From assembly GCA_030149365.1 (NCBI GenBank), contig JASBRP010000044.1, forward strand, positions 1 through 64,000: a stretch of 64,000 nt of DNA, given 5' to 3'. The notes beneath the pieces were generated by a model. The model was given only the letters and a program-made list of their open reading frames with translations, was not told the origin of the DNA and did no database searches. The DNA is from Solimonas sp. (GTDB lineage: Bacteria > Pseudomonadota > Gammaproteobacteria > Nevskiales > Nevskiaceae). The position numbers and the translations under genes were made by a program. This document shows, one piece after another, positions 8,852-18,417 of the stretch; the stretch's first letter is position 1, and the number at the start of each line of letters is the position of its first letter.

Positions 8852-10048
8852 TCAGGCTTTCTTGGCGTCTTCCAGCTGGTAGTACTCCATCAGCACCTTG
8901 GCCACTTCCGGGCGCGAGAACTCGGGCGGCGGGGCGATGCCTTGGCCCAGCATCTGGCGCACCTTGGTGCCCGACAGGGCGATGAAGTCCTCCGGCACAT
9001 GGTCCGGGGCCTCGCGCATCATCACCACGCGGCCCAGCTTCTTGCTGTAGGCGGTGTTGTCGGCGCCGAAGATCTGGATCTGCAGCGCGCCGGCCGGCAC
9101 ATGCGTCTCGAAGATGGTCTGGGCGTCGAAGGGGCCGTAGTAGTCGCCCACGCCGGCGTGGTCACGACCCACGATCAGGTAGTCGGTGCCCATGTTCTGG
9201 CGGAACACGGCATGCAGCACGGCCTCGCGCGGGCCGGCGTAGAGCATGTCGAAGCCGTAGCCGGTGATCATCACCGTGTTCTTCGGGAAGTAGTGGTCCA
9301 CCATCGTGCGGATGCAGGCATCGCGCACCGGCGCCGGGATGTCGCCTTCCTTGAGCTTGCCCAACAGCATGTGGATGACCAGGCCGTCGGCCTGCAGGCG
9401 CTCGGTCGCCATGCGGCACAGCTCTTCATGCGCGCGGTGCATCGGGTTGCGGGTCTGGAACGCCACGACCTTCTTCCAGCCACGCTGCTGGATCTCGTTG
9501 CGGATCTCCACGGCGGTGCGGAAGGTTTCCGGGAACTCGCCCTGGAAGTAGCTGTAGTTCAGCACGTCGATCGGGCCCGAGACCAGGGTGTTGCCCAGGT
9601 TCAGGAAGGTCTGCACGCCGGGGTGCTTGGCGTCGAGGTTGCCGAAGATTTCCTTGGCCATGAACTTCAGCTCGTCGTCGCTGACGTTCTCCACGGCCTG
9701 CACGTCCATCACCGCCAGCACCGGATTGCCGTCGACGTTGGGGTCGCGCAGGGCAATGCGGCTGCCGGCCTTGATGCCGGACTCCTTGGTCAGGTTGAGG
9801 ATGGGCACCGGCCAGAACAGGCCGGCGGCGGTTTTCAGGTCCTTGGCCACGCCCAGGGCGTCGGCCTTGTTCATGTAGCCGGTCAGCGGGTTGAAGTAGC
9901 CGGCGCCGAGCATCACCGCGTTGGCGGCGGCGGCGGAGTTCAGCAGCAGGCTCGGCAGGCCCTCGGCCTCCTTCTGCAGGGCGGCGCGGCGGGCGTCGTC
10001 GGCGACATAACGCGGGTTCAGGGTGTCGGAGCCGTGGGGCTTGATCAT
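8852..10048 (-). CDS. sat: Sulfate adenylyltransferase (ATP sulfurylase, single-subunit Sat type)
   Basis: MIKPHGSDTLNPRYV; GFWPVPILNLTKE; FQTRNPMHRAHE; GRDHAGVGDYYGPFDAQ motifs. Confidence 0.95.
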   Translation of the reverse strand: MIKPHGSDTLNPRYVADDARRAALQKEAEGLPSLLLNSAAAANAVMLGAGYFNPLTGYMNKADALGVAKDLKTAAGLFWPVPILNLTKESGIKAGSRIALRDPNVDGNPVLAVMDVQAVENVSDDELKFMAKEIFGNLDAKHPGVQTFLNLGNTLVSGPIDVLNYSYFQGEFPETFRTAVEIRNEIQQRGWKKVVAFQTRNPMHRAHEELCRMATERLQADGLVIHMLLGKLKEGDIPAPVRDACIRTMVDHYFPKNTVMITGYGFDMLYAGPREAVLHAVFRQNMGTDYLIVGRDHAGVGDYYGPFDAQTIFETHVPAGALQIQIFGADNTAYSKKLGRVVMMREAPDHVPEDFIALSGTKVRQMLGQGIAPPPEFSRPEVAKVLMEYYQLEDAKKA

Positions 10049-10183
10049 GGTTCGTGTCCAGCTGGGTGAGGGGGCGGGCACCGGGAATCCGGGCGCCGGA
10101 CCGGCATTGTAGGCCCCCACGACGCCATAAATAAATTGCAATATATCGATGCCTTCGTTCTCTTTAATACATATATAAGCTCC

Positions 10184-11062
10184 ATGAATCTCAACCATCT
10201 CGCCATCTTCCAGGCCGTGGCCGCCAGCGGCAGCGTCAGCGGTGGCGCGCGCGAGCTGCACATCAGCCAGTCGGCGGTCTCCAAGCAGCTGGCGGAGTTC
10301 GAGCGGACGCTGGGGGTGGTGCTGCTGGACCGCCTGCCGCGCGGCGTGCGGCCCACCGAGGCCGGCCGCCTGCTGCTGGGCTATGCCAACCGCTTGTTCG
10401 CGATCGAGGCCGAGGCCACACAGGCCCTGGGTGACCTGCAGCAGCTGGGCCGCGGGCGCCTGGCCATCGGCGCCAGCCGCACCATCGGCGGCTACATGCT
10501 GCCGGAGACCCTGGCGGCCTTTGCCCGGCGCCATCCGGGCGTGGAGCTGAGCCTGCAGGTGGAGAACACCCAGGCCATCGAGGCCAAGCTACTGGCCGGC
10601 GAGATCGACATCGGCTTCGCCGAGGGCGTGGTCAGCAGCGACCAGCTCGACTACCGCGTGTATGCCGAGGACGAGCTGGTGCTGATCGCCGCGCCGCGCC
10701 ATCCGCTGGCCACCGGCGGCCCGCTGACCTTGGCGGCGCTGGCCGAGTGCCCGTTGCTGATGCACGAGCCCGGCTCCGGCACCCGCGCCGTCACCGAGCG
10801 CGCGCTGGCCGCCAAGGGCATCCGCCTACGGCCGGCGATGACGCTGGCGAGCAGCGAGGCGATCAAGCACGCCGTGGCCAGCGGCGTGGCACTGGCCTTC
10901 CTGTCGGCGCAGGCGATCCGCACCGAGCTCAAGGCCGGCATCCTGCGGGTGGTGGAAGTGAAGGGGCTGCGTATCCGCCGGCCGCTGTATCGCGTGCTGC
11001 TGAAGAGTGCCTGGCACAGCCCGGCGCTGGAGGCCTTCCTGGGTGAGCTGAAGCCGCGCTAG
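10184..11062 (+). CDS. LysR-family transcriptional regulator, divergent from sat
   Basis: MNLNHLAIFQAVAASGSVSGGARELHISQSAVSKQLAEFERTLGVVLLDRLPRGVRPTEAG. Confidence 0.88.
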   Translation: MNLNHLAIFQAVAASGSVSGGARELHISQSAVSKQLAEFERTLGVVLLDRLPRGVRPTEAGRLLLGYANRLFAIEAEATQALGDLQQLGRGRLAIGASRTIGGYMLPETLAAFARRHPGVELSLQVENTQAIEAKLLAGEIDIGFAEGVVSSDQLDYRVYAEDELVLIAAPRHPLATGGPLTLAALAECPLLMHEPGSGTRAVTERALAAKGIRLRPAMTLASSEAIKHAVASGVALAFLSAQAIRTELKAGILRVVEVKGLRIRRPLYRVLLKSAWHSPALEAFLGELKPR

Positions 11063-11643
11063 CTCGAACGATAGCGCTCGTAGTGCGAGCGCACCTTCTC
11101 GACGTAGGCCTGGGTTTCCTTGAACGGCGGCACGCCCTGGTGCTTGGTCACCGCGCCGGGACCGGCGTTGTAGGCCGCCAGCGCCAGCTTCTGGTTGTTG
11201 CCGAAGCGGTCCAGCATCAGCCGCAGGTAGGTGACGCCGCCGCGGATGTTCTGTGCGGGGTCGAAGCTGTCGCTCACGCCCATGTCGGCGGCGGTGCCCG
11301 GCATCAGCTGCATCAGGCCGCGCGCGCCCACCCGCGACACCGCGCGGTGGTCGAAGCAGGACTCCACGCGCATCACCGCCTTCACCAGCGCGGCCTCCAC
11401 CCCTTGCTGCTCGGCATAGCGGTCGATCAGCGCCTCGTAGCTGCGCAGGCGCGCCTCGAGTCCGGCGGAACTGATGCCCTTGCAGGAGACGTAGGCGGTG
11501 GGGCGGCCGAACTTGGAGATGAAGACGTAGGCGGGGTCGCGCACGCGCTGGTCGGTGAACAGGCGGGTGCCGGCAGGTTCGCGGTAGACGTAGACTTCCG
11601 CGGCCTGGGCGCTGGCGGCCGCCAGCAGCAGGCCCAGCAGCAT
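11059..11643 (-). CDS. Secreted lytic transglycosylase (SLT domain)
   Basis: Signal peptide MLLGLLLAAASAQA; VESCFDHRAVSRVGARGLMQLMPGTAADMGV...NIRGGVTYLRLMLDRFGNNQKLALAAYNAGPGAV. Start uncertain (longer ORF to 11739). Confidence 0.88.
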   Translation of the reverse strand: MLLGLLLAAASAQAAEVYVYREPAGTRLFTDQRVRDPAYVFISKFGRPTAYVSCKGISSAGLEARLRSYEALIDRYAEQQGVEAALVKAVMRVESCFDHRAVSRVGARGLMQLMPGTAADMGVSDSFDPAQNIRGGVTYLRLMLDRFGNNQKLALAAYNAGPGAVTKHQGVPPFKETQAYVEKVRSHYERYRSS

Positions 11644-11731
11644 GGCGCTGCCCCTGCGGCGAATCCCCCCGATAACGCCCCGTTTGCCCAAGACTTTTCT
11701 CACCCGCGGCAGCAATCGCCGCCCGGGGATT

Positions 11732-12520
11732 CTAGCCAATCAGCATCTTCAGCCCAACGCCGGTCAGCAGCAGGGCGAAACCGCGCTTCAGCTGGCGCGG
11801 CGGCAGGCGGTGGGCCAGCCGGGCACCCAGCGGCGCCATCAGCACGCTGGCCACGGCCAGGCCCAGGAAGCCATGCAGGCTGACGTAGCCCAGGTGCGGG
11901 GCGGGCAGGTCCGTGCGGTCCCAGCCGGACAGGATGAAGCCGACGGCGCCGGCCCAGGCGATCGGCAGGCCGCAGGCCGCCGAGGTGCCCACGGCCTTGC
12001 GGATGTCCACGCTGCGCCAGGTCAGGAAGGGCACGGTCAGCGAGCCCCCGCCGATACCGACCAGGGCCGACAGCAGGCCGATGATGCCGCCGGTTCCGGC
12101 CAGGCCCACGGGGCCAGGCAGGGGCGCGGCGGCCTTGGGCTTGAGGTCGAAGAACATCTGCGCCGCCACCGCCAGGGCGCCGCCGCCCACGATCAGGGCC
12201 AGGGTGCGGCTGGCCAGCTGGTCGGCCACGAAGGCCCCCGCCACCGAGCCGGCGACCAGGCCCAGGGCCATCCAGCGGAAGACCGGCCACAGCACGGCGC
12301 CGTGTTTCTGGTGGCTCAGCATCGAGGACACGGAGGTGGCCGAGATCACTGCCAGCGAGGTGGCCACCGCCACCTGCATGTTGGCTTCGGGCGGCACGCC
12401 CTGGCCCGGCAGCACGAAGGCCAGCGCCGGCACCATGACCATGCCGCCGCCGATCCCGAACAAACCCGCGAGCAATCCGGCGGCGGCGCCGGTCAGAACG
12501 TAGATGAGCAAGGATTCCAT
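11732..12520 (-). CDS. Sulfite exporter TauE/SafE family membrane protein
   Basis: 262 aa; GAAAGLLAGLFGIGGGMVMVP and GLLSALVGIGGGSLTVPFL repeats. Confidence 0.88.
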   Translation of the reverse strand: MESLLIYVLTGAAAGLLAGLFGIGGGMVMVPALAFVLPGQGVPPEANMQVAVATSLAVISATSVSSMLSHQKHGAVLWPVFRWMALGLVAGSVAGAFVADQLASRTLALIVGGGALAVAAQMFFDLKPKAAAPLPGPVGLAGTGGIIGLLSALVGIGGGSLTVPFLTWRSVDIRKAVGTSAACGLPIAWAGAVGFILSGWDRTDLPAPHLGYVSLHGFLGLAVASVLMAPLGARLAHRLPPRQLKRGFALLLTGVGLKMLIG

Positions 12521-12589
12521 GATTCAGCGAACTCTCAGCCAGCGCGCACTACAATGAGGCGCGCATCCTACAACAGGCACCCCCCACTG

Positions 12590-14554
12590 ATGCTCCGTCT
12601 CCCTGCATTCCTTCTGTGCTTATTCCTGAGCGGCACCGTCTCGGCCCAGACCGCCAACGAGGTGCTGCGCGTCGAGTTCCGCTCGGCCCTGAAGACCGTC
12701 GAGGGTGGCGGCGAGGCTGCCGAAAGCCCCGGCCTGCGCAACTACATCCTGTACCCCTACCTGCAGGCCGCGCGCCTGCGCCAGGCACTCAAGACCCGCC
12801 CCGGCGAGGCGCTGGACGCCGAGATCGCCGGCTGGCTGCGCGCCAATTCCGCGCTGCCGGCCGCCCGCGCGCTGCAGCGTGACTGGCTGGGCAACCTGGC
12901 CCAGCGCCAGCAGTGGACCACCCTGCTGGCCAACAGCGAGCCCACCGCGTCCGACGATGCGCTGCGCTGCCACCGCTACAGCGCCTGGCTGCAGACCGGC
13001 GGCATCGAGGACAGCCTGCGCGACGAGATCCTCGGTGTCTGGATGACCGGGCAGCAGCTGCCGCAGGCCTGCGTGCCGCCGTTCCAGTGGCTGCAGCAGC
13101 GTGGCGCGCTGACGCCGGAGCGCCTGGAGCAGCGTGCCCGCCTGGCCCTGGAGGCCGGCAATACCGATCTGGCCGAGTGGCTGCTGCGGGGCGTGCCCGC
13201 CGAGCGCGCAGCACCCCTCAAGCACTGGTCGCGCCTGCTGCGCGAGCCGCGCCCGGCCATCGAGGCGCTGATCGCCTCGCCAGAAGCCAAGGTCGAATGG
13301 GCGCCGCTGGAAGCGGCCTGGGCCAAGCTGGCGCGCGGCAAGCCCGACGAGATCGCCCCGCTGCTACCGAAGATGATCGAGCGCCGCCGCATCGACGCCC
13401 GCCAGATTGCGGAGCTGCGCCGCGACCTCGCCATGGGCTACGCGCTGGATCGCCGTCCGGAAGCCCTCTCGCTCTACAAGCTGGTGCCGGACGACGTGCT
13501 GGACGACAAGGGTCACGAGTGGCGCGTGCGCGCGGCGCTGTGGCAGAGCCAATGGGAGCTGGCCGCGCAGTGGCTGCACGCCATGCCCCCGGCGCAGTCG
13601 GCCGAGCCGCGCTGGGCCTACTGGCGCGCGCGCACGCTCGAGTACATGGGCCGCCGTGCCCAGGCCGAGCCGATGTTTGCCGTGCTGATGCAGGAGAACG
13701 GCTACTACGGCGTGCTCGCCGCCTGGCGCCTGCAGAAGAAGCTGGTGCCGCAGTCGCAGAAGCTGGTGGAGGACACGGGTATCCAGCAGCAGCTGATGGC
13801 CAAGCCCGAGATGCAGCGCGCCCGCGAGCTGTACCTGATCGAGCGCACCGACCTGGCCAACCCCGAGTGGCGCCTGGCGCTGCAGGGCGCGGACGAGCTG
13901 ACGCGGGTGCAGGCCGCGCGCCTGGCCTCCGCCTGGGGCTGGCACATCCAGTCGGTGGGCATGCTCAACCAGATGAACCTGACGAAAGACCTGACGCTGC
14001 TGTATCCGCAGGCCTTCACCAAGGAGATCGAGGCAGGCGCCAAGTTCGCCGGCATCCCGGGGCCGTGGATCTACGGCGTCATGCGCCAGGAGAGCCTGTT
14101 CCTGCCCACGGCCGTGTCGCGCTCGCAGGCCCTGGGCTTGCTGCAGTTGCTGATGCCGACCGCGCAGCAGGTGGCGCGCAAGTGGAAGCAGCCGGCACCC
14201 ACGCGCGAGTCGCTGTTCGACCCCGCCATCAACGTGCCGCTGGGCGCCGCCTACCTGCGTGACCAGACCGACCGTTTCGGCGGCCGCTTCATCCTGACCC
14301 TGGGTGCCTACAACGCCGGCCCCAACGCGGTGGCGCGCTGGCTGCCCAGCGAGTTCAAGGACGCCGACGTCTGGATCGAGAACGTGCCCTACAACGAGAC
14401 GCGCGGCTACATCCAGAAGATCATCTGGCACATCACCGCCGACGCCTGGCTGAGCACCGGCCAGCCGCAGGACGCCAGCAACCTGCTGCTGCCAGTGTCC
14501 GCGCCGCCGCCCGCCGCGGCGGCCTGCCTGAAGGGCAGCCCGGGCTGCGTGTGA
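12590..14554 (+). CDS. slt: Soluble lytic murein transglycosylase
   Basis: 654 aa with signal peptide; helical N-terminal domain; YGVMRQESLFLPTAVSRSQALGLLQLLMPTAQQVA...GAYNAGPNAVARW. Confidence 0.9.
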   Translation: MLRLPAFLLCLFLSGTVSAQTANEVLRVEFRSALKTVEGGGEAAESPGLRNYILYPYLQAARLRQALKTRPGEALDAEIAGWLRANSALPAARALQRDWLGNLAQRQQWTTLLANSEPTASDDALRCHRYSAWLQTGGIEDSLRDEILGVWMTGQQLPQACVPPFQWLQQRGALTPERLEQRARLALEAGNTDLAEWLLRGVPAERAAPLKHWSRLLREPRPAIEALIASPEAKVEWAPLEAAWAKLARGKPDEIAPLLPKMIERRRIDARQIAELRRDLAMGYALDRRPEALSLYKLVPDDVLDDKGHEWRVRAALWQSQWELAAQWLHAMPPAQSAEPRWAYWRARTLEYMGRRAQAEPMFAVLMQENGYYGVLAAWRLQKKLVPQSQKLVEDTGIQQQLMAKPEMQRARELYLIERTDLANPEWRLALQGADELTRVQAARLASAWGWHIQSVGMLNQMNLTKDLTLLYPQAFTKEIEAGAKFAGIPGPWIYGVMRQESLFLPTAVSRSQALGLLQLLMPTAQQVARKWKQPAPTRESLFDPAINVPLGAAYLRDQTDRFGGRFILTLGAYNAGPNAVARWLPSEFKDADVWIENVPYNETRGYIQKIIWHITADAWLSTGQPQDASNLLLPVSAPPPAAAACLKGSPGCV

Positions 14555-14573
14555 AGCGCTATCTGGTTGGTGG
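14551..14573 (+). repeat. Duplicated 5' end of cca, copy 1 (overlaps slt stop)
   Basis: gtgaagcgctatctggttggtgg vs gtgaagcgctatctcgttggtgg at 14685..14707 (22/23). Confidence 0.9.
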
Positions 14574-14684
14574 GCGAGGCGGAAAAAGCAAAAAGTCCGG
14601 TGGACCTTTTGCCCGCCGAGCGCCAGGCCACGGATGGCCTGGCCGGGCTGCCGCGCCATGGACGGCTGTCCTGCGAGGTGTGGA
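14574..14684. repeat. 111-bp inserted palindromic segment between duplicated cca 5' ends
   Basis: Contains hairpin GCAAAAAGTCC-GGT-GGACCTTTTGC, then CCAGGCCACGGATGGCCTGG and GCCATGGACGGC, resembling the 113-bp repeats at 46619 and 59786. Confidence 0.65.
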
Positions 14685-15935
14685 GTGAAGCGCTATCTCG
14701 TTGGTGGTGCCATCCGCGACGAACTGCTCGGCCTGCCCGTGCGCGAGCGCGACTGGGTCGTGGTCGGCGCCATGCCGGAGGAACTGGGCGACGCCGGCTA
14801 CCTGCCGGTGGGCAAGGACTTCCCGGTGTTCCTGCATCCGCAGACCAAGGAAGAGCATGCGCTGGCGCGCACCGAGCGCAAGACCGCGCCGGGCTACCGC
14901 GGCTTCAGCTTCCACACCGGGCCCGAGGTCACGCTGGAAGATGACCTGGTCCGCCGCGACCTGACGATCAACGCCATTGCCCGCGACGACGACGGCCGCA
15001 TGGTGGACCCCCATGGCGGCCAGCGCGATCTCGAGGCACGCCTGCTGCGTCACGTGTCGGAGGCCTTCTGCGAGGATCCGGTGCGCATCCTGCGCGTGGC
15101 ACGCTTCCACGCGCGCTTCGCCGCGCTGGGTTTTCGCGTGGCCGACGAGACCCTGGCGCTGATGCGGCAGATGGTCGACAGCGGCGAGGTGGATCACCTG
15201 GTCCCCGAGCGCGTCTGGCAGGAGACCAGGAAAGGCCTGATGACGGATTCACCTGGCACCTATTTCCGAACGCTGCATGAATGCGGCGCGCTGGCGCGCA
15301 TCATGCCGGAGCTCGCGGCGCTGCACGGCGTGCCCCAGCGCGCCGACTATCATCCGGAAGTGGACACGCTGGTCCACGTGCTGATGTGCGTGGATACCTC
15401 GGCGGTGCTGCAGCTGCCGCTGGAGGTACGCTACGCCGTGCTGGTGCACGATCTGGGCAAGGGCGCCACGCCGCAGGAGGAGTGGCCCAGCCACCGCATG
15501 CACGACATGCGCGGCGTGCCGCTGGTGGAAAAATTCAGCGCGCGCCTGCGTGTGCCATCGGCCTGTCGCGACCTTGCCCTGGTGCACACCAAGGAGCACC
15601 TGATCATCCACCAGGCGCTGCAGCTCAAGCCTTCGACACTGCTGGGCCTGCTGGAGCGGATTGGGGGCTTTGCCAAGGGTGAGCGCTTCGAGCAGGTGTT
15701 GCAGGCCAGCGTCTGCGACGCCCGTGGCCGCCTCGGGTTCGAGCACAGCCATTACGAGCAGGCGGACTACCTGCGCGCGGCGCGCGTGGCTGCCAACGAA
15801 ATCCAGGCGGCCCAGGTGATGGCCGACGGCATCACGGGCGTGGCGATCGGCGAGGCGCTGAAGGAGCGCCGGACACAGCGGCTGAAGGATTGGAAGGCGC
15901 AGCAGAAGGCGGGTCAGCAACCTGATTCAATGTGA
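14685..15935 (+). CDS. cca: CCA tRNA nucleotidyltransferase (multifunctional, with HD domain)
   Basis: GTG start; VKRYLVGGAIRDELLGLPVRERDWVVVGA; DLTINAIA; LVHDLGKG. Confidence 0.94.
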   Translation: MKRYLVGGAIRDELLGLPVRERDWVVVGAMPEELGDAGYLPVGKDFPVFLHPQTKEEHALARTERKTAPGYRGFSFHTGPEVTLEDDLVRRDLTINAIARDDDGRMVDPHGGQRDLEARLLRHVSEAFCEDPVRILRVARFHARFAALGFRVADETLALMRQMVDSGEVDHLVPERVWQETRKGLMTDSPGTYFRTLHECGALARIMPELAALHGVPQRADYHPEVDTLVHVLMCVDTSAVLQLPLEVRYAVLVHDLGKGATPQEEWPSHRMHDMRGVPLVEKFSARLRVPSACRDLALVHTKEHLIIHQALQLKPSTLLGLLERIGGFAKGERFEQVLQASVCDARGRLGFEHSHYEQADYLRAARVAANEIQAAQVMADGITGVAIGEALKERRTQRLKDWKAQQKAGQQPDSM

Positions 15936-15944
15936 GGCCTGCTC

Positions 15945-15974
15945 ATGCAGGAGCCAGCAAGCCGGCTCCTGCAT
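15945..15974. repeat. REP-like short palindrome downstream of cca
   Basis: ATGCAGGAGCC...GGCTCCTGCAT inverted arms of 11 nt. Confidence 0.7.
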
Positions 15975-16007
15975 ACGGCCGCCCGCCCTTGCGGACAGGG
16001 CGCGCCG

Positions 16008-16793
16008 CTACAGCATCGTCAGCAGCACCCCGCCCAGCGCCAGTCGATACCAAGCAAACGGCTCGAAGCTGTGGCCAGAGATGAATTTCATCAGCCATTT
16101 CACGGTGAAGAAGCCCACTGCCGCCGACACGCCGAAGGCGATGCCGAGCTCCGTCCAGTTCTCCGCCTGCGCCGCCGCGGGGTTGCCCAGGGTCTTGTAC
16201 AGCTCGTAGCCGGTGGCGGCGAACATCGTCGGGATGCCGACCATGAAGGCGAATTCCGCCGCGCGCGGGCGGCAGGACAGGCCGAACAGCAGGGCCGCGA
16301 AGATCGCCGCGGCAGAGCGCGAGGCCCCGGGAAACACGGCTGCGATCACCTGGGCCACGCCCACCGCGATCGCCACCTTCCAGGTCACCGCCTCAACGAT
16401 TGGCCGTCCCCGGTTCCAGCGCTCCACGGCGAAGATCACGAAGGCGCCGGCAATCAGCGCCCAGGCCACCGGCTCCACCGTCTCCGGCAGTTCCGCGCCG
16501 AGCTTCTTGGCGATCAAGCCTCCCACGGCGGTGACACCGAAGGCCGTGGCGAGCTTCGCCAGGTAGTCGCGCGTGCCGGGATCGCGCCAGGTGGTGGCCA
16601 GGTCCAGCAGGCGCAGGCGGTAGACCAGGGTCACCGCCAGGATGGCGCCAGCCTGGATCGCCACGTTGAACAGGTCCGAGCGACGCTCCAGCCAGTGCTG
16701 GGCGATCAACAGGTGGCCGGTGCTGGAGATGGGGAGGAACTCGGTGACGCCTTCAATGACGCCGAGGAGAATCGCTTCGAGGATGCCGTCCAC
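16008..16793 (-). CDS. uppP: Undecaprenyl-diphosphatase (BacA/UppP)
   Basis: GTG start; ILEAILLGVIEGVTEFLPISSTGHLL; FPGASRSAAAIFAALL. Confidence 0.93.
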   Translation of the reverse strand: MDGILEAILLGVIEGVTEFLPISSTGHLLIAQHWLERRSDLFNVAIQAGAILAVTLVYRLRLLDLATTWRDPGTRDYLAKLATAFGVTAVGGLIAKKLGAELPETVEPVAWALIAGAFVIFAVERWNRGRPIVEAVTWKVAIAVGVAQVIAAVFPGASRSAAAIFAALLFGLSCRPRAAEFAFMVGIPTMFAATGYELYKTLGNPAAAQAENWTELGIAFGVSAAVGFFTVKWLMKFISGHSFEPFAWYRLALGGVLLTML

Positions 16794-16851
16794 AGGACAG
16801 TTACACTTGGCATTGAGGAAAGAGCGGCTAAGGATAAAGCAAAGGTACGTC

Positions 16852-17586
16852 ATGGCAATGTCACCAGTGATCTTGGTCACAGGCGCCGCCCGGCGCGTGG
16901 GCGCGGCCATCGTGCGCGAGATGCATGCGGCCGGCTGGAACGTGGTGATCCACGCCAACCGATCCTTCGAGGAGGCTTGGGCCCTGGCCATGACGCTCAA
17001 CCAGGCCCGCCCGGACTCGGCCCAGGCTCTGCAGGCCGACCTGCTCGACCCCGCGGCGCTGGAGAAGCTGGCGCAGGCGGCGCATGACTGCTGGGGGCGC
17101 CTGGATGCGCTGGTCAACAACGCCTCCACCTGGTATCCCACGCCGATCGGCGAACTGACCGCCGCGGCGTTCGAGGACCTGGTGGGCAGCAACCTGCGCG
17201 CGCCCCTGCTGCTGACCCAGGCCTGCGCCGCGCGCATGGAGCAGGGCGCGGTGGTGAACATCATCGACGTGCATGCCCGGCGCCCGCAGCGCGGCTATAG
17301 CGCCTACACCGCTGCCAAGGCCGGCCTCTGGGCGGTGACGGAATCGCTGGCGCTGGAGCTGTCGCCGCGCATCCGCGTCAACGGCGTGGCCCCTGGCCAC
17401 ATGATCTGGCCCGAGGCCGGCAGCCTCAACCAGCTGCAGCAAGGCGCCGAACTCGCGCGCGTGCCGATGGCGCGCCTGGGCGGTGGCGAGGAGATCGCCC
17501 GCGCCGTGAAATTCCTGCTGTCGCCGGAAGCGGCCTACATCACCGGTGCCGTGTTGCCGGTGGATGGCGGCCTGCGCCTGGGCTGA
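16852..17586 (+). CDS. SDR-family oxidoreductase, pteridine reductase-like (FolM type)
   Basis: VILVTGAARRVGAAIVREMHAAGWNVVIHANRS; LVNNASTWYPTPIGE; YSAYTAAKAGL. Confidence 0.87.
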   Translation: MAMSPVILVTGAARRVGAAIVREMHAAGWNVVIHANRSFEEAWALAMTLNQARPDSAQALQADLLDPAALEKLAQAAHDCWGRLDALVNNASTWYPTPIGELTAAAFEDLVGSNLRAPLLLTQACAARMEQGAVVNIIDVHARRPQRGYSAYTAAKAGLWAVTESLALELSPRIRVNGVAPGHMIWPEAGSLNQLQQGAELARVPMARLGGGEEIARAVKFLLSPEAAYITGAVLPVDGGLRLG

Positions 17587-17588
17587 GC

Positions 17589-18407
17589 ATGGACCTGCCG
17601 GAGCAGATTCGCGCGGCCACGCATCGCGCCCTGGACAGCGGCGCCCTGCAGCCGATCCCGACACGGCCGCAGGTGCTGCGTGATCAAGGGCTGGACTTCG
17701 TGCTGCGTGTCGGCGACCTGCGCCGCAAGAGCGAATCCGGGCAGCGCCAGCGCGCCGCAACGCAGCCGGCCAATCCCTTCCTGCCCTACGATCCCGCGAT
17801 GCTCGTCGCCGAGCTGTCGGACACGCACGCGCTGCTGCTCAACAAGTTCCAGGTGCTGGAAGGCCACGTGCTGGTGGTGACCCGCGCCTTCGCCGAGCAG
17901 GAAGCGGCGCTGGAGGAAGCAGACTTCGCCGCGGTGGCACAGGTGCTGCGCCAGACCTCGGGCCTGGCCTTCTTCAACGGCGGCGCGGCCGCCGGCGCCA
18001 GCCAGCAGCATCGTCACGTGCAGCTGCTGCCCTGGCCGCTGATGCCGGCCACCGAGGCACAGCCCTTCGATCCGCGGCAGTGGGTGCAGCAGGGAGCGGG
18101 CTGGCCTTTCGCCCATGCCTGCGTGGAGCTGTCATCGCAGGACCTGGTGCAGCCGGCGCGGCTGCGAGCCCGCTACGATCAACTGATCGCGGACATTGGC
18201 CTCGGCGGGGCGGCGGGCTACAGTGGCTACAACCTGCTGATGACGCCGGACTGGATGATGGCGGTGCGCCGCAGCCGCGGCGCGCACGAGGGGCTTGGGG
18301 TCAATGCGCTGGGCTTTGCCGGCACGTTGCTGCTGCGTGGCGAGGAAGAACTGCAGCGGCTGCGGGCGATGGGGCCGCTGGCACTGCTGCGCGCGGTCAG
18401 CCGTTGA
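17589..18407 (+). CDS. ATP adenylyltransferase / Ap4A phosphorylase-type HIT-like protein
   Basis: 272 aa; SQQHRHVQLLPWPL HIT-like motif; NPFLPYDP; YSGYNLLMTPDWMM. Confidence 0.8.
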   Translation: MDLPEQIRAATHRALDSGALQPIPTRPQVLRDQGLDFVLRVGDLRRKSESGQRQRAATQPANPFLPYDPAMLVAELSDTHALLLNKFQVLEGHVLVVTRAFAEQEAALEEADFAAVAQVLRQTSGLAFFNGGAAAGASQQHRHVQLLPWPLMPATEAQPFDPRQWVQQGAGWPFAHACVELSSQDLVQPARLRARYDQLIADIGLGGAAGYSGYNLLMTPDWMMAVRRSRGAHEGLGVNALGFAGTLLLRGEEELQRLRAMGPLALLRAVSR

Positions 18408-18417
18408 GGCATCCTGT

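Noticed and set aside
10049-10534. N-terminal extension of the sat ORF to 10534
   Set aside because: Runs antisense through the LysR gene; ATP sulfurylase homology starts at MIKPHGSDTLNPRYV.
11642-12589. N-terminal extension of the 970-aa ORF ending at 14554
   Set aside because: Antisense to the TauE/SafE gene; the genuine slt starts at 12590 with a signal peptide.
16794-17264. N-terminal extension of the uppP ORF
   Set aside because: Overlaps the pteridine reductase gene in antisense; UppP homology begins at the GTG at 16793.
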